40,899 nucleotides of DNA from an uncultured Oscillospiraceae bacterium (GTDB lineage Bacteria; Bacillota; Clostridia; Oscillospirales; Ruminococcaceae). The translations under genes and the position numbers were made by a program. The stretch lies in NCBI GenBank assembly GCA_949741215.1, contig CATJLA010000089.1, forward strand, positions 1-40,899, written 5' to 3'. The stretch's first letter is position 1. Each line of letters begins with the position of its first letter. The notes under the pieces were generated by a model. It was not told the DNA's origin. It ran no database searches and saw only the letters and a list, made by a program, of their open reading frames with translations. Positions 30,999 through 38,618 of this stretch are shown here, piece by piece.

Positions 30999-32039
30999 AT
31001 GAAAAAACGAAGTGGGTTGCCCCGTATTTTAGCTTTGACAGCAGCTGTTTGTTTGGGGCTTGCCGGATGCTCCGCCGGAAATGCTTTCAGCGGCAGCTCC
31101 ACTTCCGCTCAGAATAATGAAAGCATATATTATGAGTATGACTCTGCTTTGCAGTCTTCGCCCTTTGAGGAGGCGGCGGTGACGGGGGACGTTTCTGCCG
31201 AAGCTGCGGGAGGAGGGCCTTCCGCCGTGGCTATGAGCAACCAGACCGACAGCAGCCGGAAGATTATCCGCAATGGGGAAGTTTCGCTGGAAACCATGGA
31301 GTTTGACCAGGCGGTACAGCAGGTGAGCGACCTTGCCGGGGAGCTGGGCGGATATCTGCAGAGCAGCTCTATCCAGGGGCTTAGCATGAATTCCTCCCGC
31401 CGCAGCGGGCGGTATGCTAACATTGTGATGAAGGTGCCTGCCAATGAGCTGGAAGCCTGCATTGTCCGGCTGGGGGAGATCTGCCATCTGGTAAGCCAAT
31501 CTACCTCCGGGGAGGATGTTTCTGACCATTATTATGATACACAGTCCCGGATGAACAGCCTGAAGGTGCAGGAGCAGCGGCTGCTGGAGCTGCTGGAGCA
31601 ATCCGGCGATTTGGAGACCTTGCTGCAGATCGAAACCAAGCTGGCAGAGGTGCGGTATGAGATTGAAAGCCTGAACACTACCTTGGCCCGCATTGATAAC
31701 CAGGTGGCCTACTCCACGGTGCGGATTGAGCTGAGGGAGGTTGTCGAATACCAGGAGGTTACCCCAGACATCACCTTTGGAGACCGGCTTGCGTCTACCT
31801 TTAAGGACTCGCTGGAGCGGTTTGCCGGCTTCTGTGAGGATTTGCTGTTTGCCGCTATTTACCTTTTGCCGGGTCTCCTGCTGCTGACGGCTATTGTGGT
31901 GATTATCCTGGTGATCATCCGGATTGCCACCCGGGGCCGCCGGAAAGCAAGGCGGGAACAGGCTGCCGGATATCCCCCCATGAGCGGGTACCCGCCCCCT
32001 GCGGAGGCTTCTCAGGAGGATGAGAAGGAGCAGCGGTAA
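30999..32039 (+). CDS. DUF4349-type lipoprotein
   Basis: About 346 aa. Signal peptide with lipobox LAGC (Cys at about 24), a low-complexity Ser/Ala linker, then the DUF4349 domain (about 85-265): RKIIRNGEVSLETMEFDQAV, GGYLQSSSIQG, IVMKVPANELEACI and a long coiled coil (LKVQEQRLLELLEQSGDLET to EIESLNTTLARIDNQVAYST). A C-terminal transmembrane helix (LLPGLLLLTAIVVIILVIIR) and a basic, Pro-rich cytoplasmic tail follow. Family function is unknown; it is a cell-envelope protein held at both ends. AAAAGGAGG is 8 nt before the ATG at 30999. Confidence 0.88.
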   Translation: MKKRSGLPRILALTAAVCLGLAGCSAGNAFSGSSTSAQNNESIYYEYDSALQSSPFEEAAVTGDVSAEAAGGGPSAVAMSNQTDSSRKIIRNGEVSLETMEFDQAVQQVSDLAGELGGYLQSSSIQGLSMNSSRRSGRYANIVMKVPANELEACIVRLGEICHLVSQSTSGEDVSDHYYDTQSRMNSLKVQEQRLLELLEQSGDLETLLQIETKLAEVRYEIESLNTTLARIDNQVAYSTVRIELREVVEYQEVTPDITFGDRLASTFKDSLERFAGFCEDLLFAAIYLLPGLLLLTAIVVIILVIIRIATRGRRKARREQAAGYPPMSGYPPPAEASQEDEKEQR

Positions 32040-32054
32040 AAAAGATAACATGAA

Positions 32055-32092
32055 GGAACGCCCATCTTCCTGTCAGGGAAGATGGGCGTTCC
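32055..32092. terminator. Bidirectional hairpin between convergent genes
   Basis: A perfect 16-bp stem (32055-32070 with 32077-32092, loop TGTCAG) lies between the DUF4349 gene and the facing cardiolipin synthase gene. Neither side has a good T-tract, so it may act as a weak terminator or an RNA 3'-end barrier. A GACGTC follows directly (32093-32098). Confidence 0.6.
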
Positions 32093-32115
32093 GACGTCAT
32101 AAAAAGAACAAGCCT

Positions 32116-33675
32116 CTACATCAGCGGAGAAAAAATCTGGAGCACCAAACGTCCCAGCCGGCGGTACCAGGGAACGGCAAGACAATCTGCCAGAGTAACA
32201 GGCTGGCAGCGGCGCAGGGTTTCCAGATAATCCCAGTACATTCGCTCAATGCAGCTGGTGCCGTACATCCACACACCGCACTCAAAGTGGAGGTAAAGGC
32301 TGCGGTAATCCAGGTTAATGGTGCCTACTACGCCGTATTTGCCGTCCACCACAAAGGTTTTGGCGTGGATAAAGCCCGGCGTATACTCATAGATTTTCAC
32401 CCCTGCCTCCACCAGCTCCTGATATCGGGAACGGGTGACGGCATGTACATACCATTTATCCGCAATGTGAGGGGTTACAATACGGACGTCCACCCCTGCT
32501 TTGGCGGCAGAACAGAGCGCGGTAGTCATTTCGCTGTCCATAATCAGGTAAGGGGTGTTGATATAGATATACCGCTCTGCCCGGTAAATCAGGTTGAGGT
32601 AAACGGTTTGCCCTACCGGCTCCTGGTCTATGGGATTATCGGTAAAGGGCTGTACATAGCCGTTGGGCTTTTGGCTTGGGGCAAAATGTACATAGGGACG
32701 GTACTGCTCATAGTTTTCTTCAATGCCCTTAATAAAGTCCCACATAGAGAGGAACATCACCGTAAGGCTCCAAACGCCTTCTCCCTGCAAAAGGATAGAG
32801 GCGTCCTTCCAATGGCCGTGCTTGGGATAGCGGTTAATGTATTCGTCCGCCAGATTAATGCCCCCGGTAAAGCCGGTGTAGCCGTCAATGACGCATATTT
32901 TCCGGTGATCCCGGTTGTTGAGCACCGAGCTTAGCACCGGCACCGCCCGGTTGAACACCCCACACTGAATCCCCTTTTGCTCCAGAACCTTGTCGTAGTG
33001 GTTGGGCAGGGTAAGCAGGCAGCCCATATCGTCATAAATCACCCGGACATCCACCCCCTGGGCGGCTTTTTCCTCCAGTACGGTAAGAATATTCTGCCAC
33101 ATATCCCCCTCGCCGATGATGAAGTACTCCAAAAAGATATAGTGCTCCGCCCGGCTCAGCTCCTCCAGCAGCCGCCGGTACTTTATTTCCCCGGAGGGGA
33201 GGAACTCGGTTTGGGTATTCCGGTATAACGGGCATTTGCCCGCGCTGGAAAGATACTGGGACTGTACTGCCGCCTGGGAGCATTCCCCCGCCAGCAGCGC
33301 CAGGTTTTCCGGGCAGGGGGCCAGGTGGGCGCCCATTTTGTCCTGAATGCCGATCATCCTTTTACGGGCGTGGCCGCTGATACCGTCACTGCTGAGCAGC
33401 AGGTAAAACAGACCTCCAAACAGAGGAAACAGCAAAATAGGCGTTACCCAGGCGATTTTATATACCGGCTTCATCCGGCGGCTGAAAATCCAAAAGGCTA
33501 CCCCAAAGCTGACAACAATACACAGCACGTAAAATACGATAAAATACCGATGAAACCGCAGAATCATCCCCAGCAGCAGGGCAATCTGCAAAAGCAGCAG
33601 CACCGCTACTATGGTTACCCGGTGGAATAATCCCCGGAAAATGTTTAAGAAAAAACGCTCTGTTTTTTTGCTCAT
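32116..33675 (-). CDS. cls: Cardiolipin synthase
   Basis: About 519 aa, a phospholipase-D-superfamily enzyme that condenses two phosphatidylglycerols (Cls type). N-terminal transmembrane helices at about 20-40 and 45-65 plus a third near 75-95 (TPILLFPLFGGLFYLLL). Two HKD motifs: HRKICVID (about 257-264) and HAKTFVVDG near residue 435. EYFIIGEGDMW and FTGGINLADEYINR are family hallmarks. ATG at 33675 follows GAGGTGG; an in-frame GTG three codons upstream overlaps that site and is less likely. It lies 30 bp after the AI-2E-family gene, so co-transcription is likely. Confidence 0.94.
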   Translation of the reverse strand: MSKKTERFFLNIFRGLFHRVTIVAVLLLLQIALLLGMILRFHRYFIVFYVLCIVVSFGVAFWIFSRRMKPVYKIAWVTPILLFPLFGGLFYLLLSSDGISGHARKRMIGIQDKMGAHLAPCPENLALLAGECSQAAVQSQYLSSAGKCPLYRNTQTEFLPSGEIKYRRLLEELSRAEHYIFLEYFIIGEGDMWQNILTVLEEKAAQGVDVRVIYDDMGCLLTLPNHYDKVLEQKGIQCGVFNRAVPVLSSVLNNRDHRKICVIDGYTGFTGGINLADEYINRYPKHGHWKDASILLQGEGVWSLTVMFLSMWDFIKGIEENYEQYRPYVHFAPSQKPNGYVQPFTDNPIDQEPVGQTVYLNLIYRAERYIYINTPYLIMDSEMTTALCSAAKAGVDVRIVTPHIADKWYVHAVTRSRYQELVEAGVKIYEYTPGFIHAKTFVVDGKYGVVGTINLDYRSLYLHFECGVWMYGTSCIERMYWDYLETLRRCQPVTLADCLAVPWYRRLGRLVLQIFSPLM

Positions 33676-33705
33676 GAAAACCACCTCAATAACTGGACGG
33701 AAGCG

Positions 33706-34914
33706 CTACCCCTTTTTTGGAGCGGCAGGCTTTGGCTTTCCTCCCTTTTGGGAGGACGAGCGCTGCCGCTTATATACCTCCTGCCGCAGCAGCTGGTACA
33801 GTACCGAGGAAAGAGGCACCGCCAGCAGCATTCCTAAAATGCCCATAACGCTGCCGCCAATGGTAATGGCTGCCAGCACCCATACCGAGGGCAGCCCTAC
33901 CGAATTGCCCACTACCTTGGGGTAAATCAGGTTCCCTTCCAAATTCTGCAGCACCAGGAACAAAATGGCAAACCAAAAAGCCTCCAGCGGGTCTACTACC
34001 AGAATCAGCAGGACACCGATGAAAAAACCGATAAATGCGCCAAACATGGGGATCAGCGCTGTAAAGGAAACCAGCACGGCAATCAGCAGGGCGTAGTGCA
34101 TCCGGAAGATCGTCATGGAAAGGAAGAACATGCCGCCTAAAATCAATGCCTCCAGGCACTGGCCGGTAAAAAAGTTAGAGAAGGTCCGGTTGGCTAAAGA
34201 GCCGATCTCCCAGATACGCTCCACCGCTTTTTGGGGCAAAAAGGCATTCAGCAAGCGGTGGAACTGATCAATCAGCTGTTCCTTCTGCAGCAGCAGGTAT
34301 AAGCTGAACACAAAGCCCAGGGTAAAGTTCATGACGCCGCTGAACACCGACGTCGCAACGCTTACGGTGGACCCTACTATGCTGGTGGCGCCGTTTTGCA
34401 GGAAGTTCCACACCGTATTGGCAATGTCGTTCCAGTTAATGGTCTTCCAGTTAAATTCCGTAGTCTCAAAAAACTGCGCCAGCTGGGGCAGCTGTTCCTC
34501 CAAGGAGGCACTCCACTGCTGAATACGCTCCATCATTCGTGGAACTTGGTCGCTGATAATTTTTACGGTTTGGCCCATTTCCGGCACTACAATAAATACC
34601 ACTACCACAATTATTGCCAGAACGATCAGCAGTGCCAAAAGCAGGCAGATAGGCCGCTTGGCCTTATACAGGGCGGACCAAAACCGCCAGCCCTTTTCCT
34701 TTTCTTTAGGGGGATGGGGGAAAATCCAGCGCTCCAGTGCTCGGATAGGGATATTCAGCAAAAAGGCCATAGCCGCACCCAGCAAAAACGGGGTTAACAG
34801 CCCGATGCCGGTGCCGATCCACAGGGAAAGCAGCTGTAAATTGCACAGCCCCCAGGCCAGCAGAATCCCTCCTGCAATCAGCCAGGCCCACTGCTTGATT
34901 GTTTGTTTCTCCAC
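33706..34914 (-). CDS. AI-2E family (TqsA/YdiK-like) membrane transporter
   Basis: A 402-aa multi-pass protein with about eight transmembrane helices: pair at about 10-55, one at about 90-112 (ICLLLALLIVLAIIVVVVFI), an amphipathic stretch at about 118-165, and five to six helices from 185 to 375, including LIAVLVSFTALIPMFGAFIG and the C-terminal IGGSVMGILGMLLAVPLSSV, both characteristic. Members export autoinducer-2 or other small solutes or act as Na+/H+ antiporters; the substrate here is unknown. GTG start with AAAGGA 10 nt upstream. First gene of the pair with cls. Confidence 0.9.
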   Translation of the reverse strand: MEKQTIKQWAWLIAGGILLAWGLCNLQLLSLWIGTGIGLLTPFLLGAAMAFLLNIPIRALERWIFPHPPKEKEKGWRFWSALYKAKRPICLLLALLIVLAIIVVVVFIVVPEMGQTVKIISDQVPRMMERIQQWSASLEEQLPQLAQFFETTEFNWKTINWNDIANTVWNFLQNGATSIVGSTVSVATSVFSGVMNFTLGFVFSLYLLLQKEQLIDQFHRLLNAFLPQKAVERIWEIGSLANRTFSNFFTGQCLEALILGGMFFLSMTIFRMHYALLIAVLVSFTALIPMFGAFIGFFIGVLLILVVDPLEAFWFAILFLVLQNLEGNLIYPKVVGNSVGLPSVWVLAAITIGGSVMGILGMLLAVPLSSVLYQLLRQEVYKRQRSSSQKGGKPKPAAPKKG

Positions 34915-35072
34915 GATGTCTTCATCCTTTCCCGCCGCTGCTCCAAAAGAGGCGGCTTTTTTGTGCTGTATTTGTTATTTTGCGCTGTTTTTGTTCAAAA
35001 AGTCCGGCTTGTACCGAAAACTTAAAAATGCTTTGGGGACAAAACAGCCGATTTTTTGCCCAGTGCTTTCGG

Positions 35073-35107
35073 GTTTTTCACAATTCCAATGGGGAATTGT
35101 GAAAAAC
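35073..35107. repeat. Perfect 15-bp inverted repeat
   Basis: GTTTTTCACAATTCC (35073-35087) and its complement (35093-35107), with loop AATGG, lie between cobQ and the AI-2E-family gene. It may be a bidirectional terminator. GGGGACAAAACAGCC before it and GGACGGTACTGCC after it (35121-35133) are copies of the recurrent element. Confidence 0.6.
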
Positions 35108-35180
35108 TGCCGCCTGCTCAGGACGGTACTGCCAATAGATTATCTCGCGCTCCCGGCCCAGGTTGCTGTTTTTTGAAATA

Positions 35181-35202
35181 GCTTTCCCTAAAAAGGGAAA
35201 GC
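35181..35202 (-). terminator. Terminator of cobQ
   Basis: GCTTTCCCT and AGGGAAAGC form a 9-bp stem; on the minus strand it is followed by TATTTC, so the T-tail is weak. It lies about 20 bp past the cobQ stop. Confidence 0.6.
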
Positions 35203-35222
35203 GCGGGACATTTGTTTGAACG

Positions 35223-36746
35223 TTAAATGCCTTGCTCCAAAATACGGTAGACAGCATCCATATCCAGAGAAGCCCGTAAGGTATCTGCCAGCAGGTTGTA
35301 CTGGCTCTCCTTATATTCAACGAGGGAAACACCGGTTCGGCTCCCGGGGGTAAGCCCTTTTTCTGTTAAAAGGACGTCCACTACCGCCTGTGCCGCTCCG
35401 TCTCGGTCAAAAATGCCGTGGAGATAGCTGCCGTAAGCATTCCCCCTTTGGGCTCCGTCAAAGACGGGGTCCCCCGACGTCCCAAAAGCCGGATGAAAAG
35501 CGGCAACGGGCAAAACCCCAGCCTGGGTGGGGCGGGTTTCCCCCATGTGGATTTCATACCCGGCAACTTCCATGCCGGAAAGAGGGGCAAAAATACCTTC
35601 CAGCCCGGCCAGCGCGCCCTCCTGCAGGGTACGGGTTTTTTGAGGGGAAAACACCGTTTCTACCGGCAGCAAGCCCAAGCCCCGTATGACGCCTCCTCCT
35701 TCTATTCCCTCTGGGTCGGCAATCTGTTCCCCCAGCATCTGATAGCCGCCGCAGATGCCAAACACCGGCGTCCCCCGGGAGGCCGCTTTCAAAACTGCCG
35801 CCTCCAGCCCTGTCTGCCGCAGCCACAGCAGATCACTGATAGTGCTTTTGGTGCCAGGCAGGATGATCAGATCCGGGTTGTGCAGCTCCTCCGGCCGGGT
35901 AATATACCGCAGGGAAACCTCCGGCAGCCGCTGGAAGCAGTCGAAATCAGTAAAGTTGGAGATTCTTGGCAGCCGGAGAACAGCGATGTCCACAAGCCCG
36001 CCCATGCCTTTTTCTGTAAGACGGCGGGAGAGGCTGTCCTCATCCTCAATATCCACCTGCAGATAAGGCACTACCCCCAGCACCGGTTTGCCGGTAATGC
36101 TTTCAATCATATCCAGCCCGGATTGCAGCAGGGAAACGTCTCCCCGAAATTTGTTGATGATCATCCCCTTGGTCAGCTGCCGCTCCTCCGGCTCCAGCAG
36201 CTGGATTGTTCCTGCCAGCTGGGCAAACACCCCGCCGGGGTCGATATCCCCTACCAGCAGCACCGGGGCGGAAATCAGCTTGGCTAACCCCATGTTTACA
36301 ATATCCTCCCGCTTCAGGTTAATTTCCGCGGGGCTGCCGGCGCCTTCTACTACTATGACGTCGTTTTGGTCCGCCAAAGTGCGGTAGGCTTTCAAAATAT
36401 CAGGGATAAACTCCCGTTTGCGGGCAAAATACTCCTTTGCGGTTAAATTGCCCAGCACCTCGCCGTTGATAATTACCTGAGAGCCTTTGTCGCTGGTGGG
36501 CTTCAGCAGGATAGGATTCATATTCACATGAGGGGGAATGCCCGCTGCCTCTGCCTGTACTACCTGGGCCCGGCCCATTTCAAAGCCTTCCTTTGTAATA
36601 TAGGAGTTCAGCGCCATGTTTTGGGACTTAAAGGGGGCAACCCGCAGGCCGTCCTGCTTCAAAATACGGCAAAGCCCGGCGGCAATCAGGCTTTTGCCGG
36701 CATTGGACATGGTGCCTTGGATCATAATCGGTTTTGCTTGCGGCAT
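35223..36746 (-). CDS. cobQ: Cobyric acid synthase
   Basis: A 507-aa glutamine-dependent amidotransferase that amidates the corrin side chains at b, d, e and g of adenosylcobyrinic acid diamide. The N-terminal P-loop domain begins [20 protein letters not shown]; then [25 protein letters not shown] and [13 protein letters not shown]. The C-terminal GATase domain has [10 protein letters not shown], the catalytic Cys in [10 protein letters not shown] and the catalytic His in GSYLHGIFD. Full length and apparently intact. AAAGGAG lies about 10 nt before the ATG. No other cobalamin gene is in the window and no B12 riboswitch was seen upstream. Confidence 0.95.
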   Translation of the reverse strand: MPQAKPIMIQGTMSNAGKSLIAAGLCRILKQDGLRVAPFKSQNMALNSYITKEGFEMGRAQVVQAEAAGIPPHVNMNPILLKPTSDKGSQVIINGEVLGNLTAKEYFARKREFIPDILKAYRTLADQNDVIVVEGAGSPAEINLKREDIVNMGLAKLISAPVLLVGDIDPGGVFAQLAGTIQLLEPEERQLTKGMIINKFRGDVSLLQSGLDMIESITGKPVLGVVPYLQVDIEDEDSLSRRLTEKGMGGLVDIAVLRLPRISNFTDFDCFQRLPEVSLRYITRPEELHNPDLIILPGTKSTISDLLWLRQTGLEAAVLKAASRGTPVFGICGGYQMLGEQIADPEGIEGGGVIRGLGLLPVETVFSPQKTRTLQEGALAGLEGIFAPLSGMEVAGYEIHMGETRPTQAGVLPVAAFHPAFGTSGDPVFDGAQRGNAYGSYLHGIFDRDGAAQAVVDVLLTEKGLTPGSRTGVSLVEYKESQYNLLADTLRASLDMDAVYRILEQGI

Positions 36747-37058
36747 AGGCGGCAGGCTCCTTTCCTAAAAAACGAAAAATCGGCAGGCTTTTCCACGGTT
36801 CTGGGAAAAAAACGGTGGAAAACTCTGTGGAAACTGGGGAAAACCCAGGAAAAAACCCTGGTTTTTTCCCGTTTTTTATCGGGGAAAAGCAGAATGTTCA
36901 AAGTTTAGCCACACTATGTTTCATGTTAGCATATCTTTAGGCGGTTGTCATCAGGTTTTCTGCACAAATCCCCATAAAAAAAGAGCCGCGGCCTTTTTGG
37001 CAGCAGCTCGGGGTTGGTTTTGGGGACGTCGGTGTTCCGGGACGTCCCACAGCACAGC
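36747..37058 (-). other. cobQ upstream region with two hairpins and two GACGTC sites
   Basis: Two inverted repeats lie in the likely cobQ leader: TTTTCCACGGTT with AACGGTGGAAAA (36789-36822, 11 of 12 pairs) and one at about 36837-36870 around a run of A (AACCCAGG with CCCTGGTT). Further right, AAGAGC/GCTC (about 36980-37010) may end the DUF3021 transcript. GGGGACGTCGG and GGGACGTCCC (GACGTC at 37025 and 37041) sit 10 bp apart just before the DUF3021 stop codon. Confidence 0.45.
37025..37046. repeat. Two tandem GGGACGTC elements
   Basis: GGGGACGTC and GGGACGTCCC, with their GACGTC cores 16 bp apart (centre to centre), lie between cobQ and the DUF3021 gene. This is the only place where two strict copies are adjacent. 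Confidence 0.5.
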
Positions 37059-37514
37059 TTATTGTTTTTTGGGCAGCTTGCTGTTCAGCTGCCGGACATT
37101 CCGTTTACAGCTCCAGTATTCTGCCAGCCAGATTCCGGCGAAGATTAAGGCAAAAACCCCAAAATACTGTAAAAACCCGGCGGGGGAATGCTCCATCCAA
37201 TAGCAGAAGTAGGCGGTTGGCAGCATAAAGCAGGAAACGATCAGAAAATAGATCCCGGTTTGCTGCACCAGGTTCCAGCGTTCCACCTGCCAGATGGCGG
37301 AGCAGCCCCCAAAGGCGGCCCCCAGCAGCCCGCAAAGAAAGGTTTGCAGTATAACGGCATTTATTTCGCTGCCCATATCGGCTGCCATTTGGGGCACACA
37401 GGGGGAGTAGTACCCTCCGCCCCATATCAAAGAGACGGCGATAGAGATCAGCTGCCCGATGGTAACGCCCAGCGGGATGCCTAAACGAATGCGGGAGAGA
37501 ACGGTTCGCTTCAT
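37059..37514 (-). CDS. DUF3021 membrane protein
   Basis: A 151-aa protein with four transmembrane helices: about 10-31 (LGIPLGVTIGQLISIAVSLI), 54-72 (VILQTFLCGLLGAAFGGCSA), 86-105 (TGIYFLIVSCFMLPTAYFCY) and 114-132 (FLQYFGVFALIFAGIWLAEY). The topology and the basic tail fit DUF3021, a family almost always encoded after a LytTR regulator, as here (92-bp gap). It may sense or respond to membrane state; mechanism unknown. The ATG follows AAAAGGAGGC, spaced 12 nt or less. Confidence 0.85.
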   Translation of the reverse strand: MKRTVLSRIRLGIPLGVTIGQLISIAVSLIWGGGYYSPCVPQMAADMGSEINAVILQTFLCGLLGAAFGGCSAIWQVERWNLVQQTGIYFLIVSCFMLPTAYFCYWMEHSPAGFLQYFGVFALIFAGIWLAEYWSCKRNVRQLNSKLPKKQ

Positions 37515-37569
37515 AAATAAAAAGCCTCCTTTTCTATCAACTCAGTACAAGCTGTCATTTTGTTTTTCA

Positions 37570-37592
37570 GGACAAAACTGCCCGCTTACGTC
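37570..37592. repeat. GGAC element with inverted end
   Basis: GGACAAAACTGC (37570-37581) followed by ACGTCC (about 37588-37593). The GGAC and GTCC ends are complementary, so a small hairpin is possible. It lies between the DUF3021 and LytTR genes. Confidence 0.45.
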
Positions 37593-37605
37593 CTGAGAAA
37601 AAGAG

Positions 37606-38046
37606 CTAAACCCCCAGCAGCTTTTTTACCTTGGGCACATACCGGCGGGAGACATAAGAAACCTGCCCGTTTGTAAGCTTTACGCAGATGGTGCCGGTAA
37701 AGCTCATATCAAAGTGATCTACCTGATTCAGATTGATGATTTCGGAGTTGGAAATCCGTACAAAGCTGCGGGGCTCCAGCCTTGGCTCCAGCTCATACAG
37801 CCGCAGGTGCAGGGTATATTCTCCTTTTGGAGTAACGGCAAACACCTTGCCGGCAGCGGCGTATACCCGGATCAGCTCTGTTTGATCCAGCACCTCCACC
37901 TTACCTTCCCTGATGCCGGAAAGCACCTGGGGGCCTCCTTCCGAAAGCTTTTCCGCCAGGGCGCGCACCTCGTCTGTTACGGCGGCGGTTAAAATCAGCA
38001 GTTTGGGCTGGGGGTAATTGCTGTCCAGCTTAATTTCTACCTCCAT
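37606..38046 (-). CDS. LytTR-family DNA-binding regulator
   Basis: About 146 aa. The C-terminal LytTR domain (about 50-146) shows the usual strands: VEVLDQTELIRVYAAAGKVF, LHLRLYELEPRLEPRSFVRI, SNSEIINLNQVDHFD and VKLTNGQVSYVSRRYVPKVK. The N-terminal 45 residues are a short helix-strand region rather than a receiver domain, so it is not a phosphorylated response regulator. These stand-alone LytTR proteins usually repress their own operon with a DUF3021 partner, which follows here. ATG at 38046 has GGGAGGAG 5 nt upstream. Confidence 0.9.
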   Translation of the reverse strand: MEVEIKLDSNYPQPKLLILTAAVTDEVRALAEKLSEGGPQVLSGIREGKVEVLDQTELIRVYAAAGKVFAVTPKGEYTLHLRLYELEPRLEPRSFVRISNSEIINLNQVDHFDMSFTGTICVKLTNGQVSYVSRRYVPKVKKLLGV

Positions 38047-38220
38047 GGCTTCTCCTCCCTTCCGCATTCATTATAGCAGGCTTTCCCCGGGACGCAAGCG
38101 GTTTACTATAACCGGTTGTTTTGGCCCCATAATCGGCGTGTTTTGATGCTCCTGCCAAGCCTGTCCTCTCGGATTGTTTATAAAATCCCCTTATAATTTT
38201 TATGGTTTATTCATAGCGCT

Positions 38221-38251
38221 TTAACAACTCCCCAATAGAAAATGGTATAAT
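38221..38251 (+). promoter_or_regulatory. Promoter of the candidate small RNA
   Basis: TATAAT at 38246-38251 is perfect. TTAACA (38221-38226) is a possible -35 with a rather long 19-bp spacer. The start is near 38258. Confidence 0.6.
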
Positions 38252-38257
38252 AAAACC

Positions 38258-38370
38258 GTACTCAAAAACAAATAGCCGCAATGTTTTTGAGTATTGCTCT
38301 ACCCTCCTCAAAAACACACCTCAAACTCGCAAAAGACCAGCACCTTTTTTGGGTGCTGGTCTTTTGCTTG
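38258..38370 (+). ncRNA. Candidate bistable small RNA with anti-Shine-Dalgarno stretch
   Basis: An RNA of about 110 nt from promoter to terminator. Hairpin 1: TACTCAAAAACA (38259-38270) pairs perfectly with TGTTTTTGAGTA (38282-38293). The 10-mer CTCAAAAACA occurs again at 38307-38316 and can pair with the same TGTTTTTGAG (38282-38291), so two hairpins exclude each other. Between them lies CCCTCCTC (38302-38309), complementary to GAGGAGGG ribosome-binding sites. The terminator is a 14-bp stem (38331-38344 with 38352-38365) with TTTT on both sides. No coding frame. Confidence 0.62.
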
Positions 38371-38410
38371 TGGTAAAAAGTAAAAGTGAATAGGGAAGAA
38401 GGATGGAATA
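38371..38410 (-). repeat. Short dispersed repeat, copy C (inverted, shortened)
   Basis: On the minus strand it reads TTCCCTATTCAC, TTTTACTTTTTACC: copy A minus one 7-nt TACTATT-type unit. It lies between the small RNA terminator and parS site 3. Confidence 0.5.
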
Positions 38411-38465
38411 TATGTCTTTTCCTTTTTGGACGTAACTGCGCTTTTAGCTTTTTGCGGAGAACAAT

Positions 38466-38481
38466 TGTTTCACGTGAAACA
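38466..38481. promoter_or_regulatory. parS: parS site 3
   Basis: TGTTTCACGTGAAACA again. Here the perfect palindrome extends to 22 bp (38463-38484). It lies upstream of the MATE promoter. Confidence 0.92.
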
Positions 38482-38536
38482 ATTTCTTGACCTTGGAGGC
38501 GGCGGGCGGTACTGTAAAAAAATACTGGCGGCCTCC

Positions 38537-38565
38537 TTGTTTTTCTCCCGCAAACATGTTACGAT
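38537..38565 (+). promoter_or_regulatory. Promoter of the MATE gene
   Basis: TTGTTT (38537-38542), 17-bp spacer, TACGAT (38560-38565). An upstream GGAGGC/GCCTCC inverted repeat (about 38495-38536) ends in TTGTTTTTCTC and could be an attenuator if transcription starts further left. Confidence 0.5.
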
Positions 38566-38618
38566 AGGGCTGATACGATATTCCTATATCCTGCTTATAT
38601 TATGAGGAGGCGTTTCCT

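Noticed and set aside
36789-36834. DnaA-box cluster (TTTTCCACG, GTGGAAAAC, TGTGGAAAC)
   Set aside because: Each differs from TTATCCACA at two positions, and two of them are simply the arms of one inverted repeat. No dnaA or dnaN is nearby, so it is not evidence for an origin.
36747-36900. Cobalamin riboswitch upstream of cobQ
   Set aside because: No B12-box-like segment is visible. The region is dominated by A/T-run hairpins.
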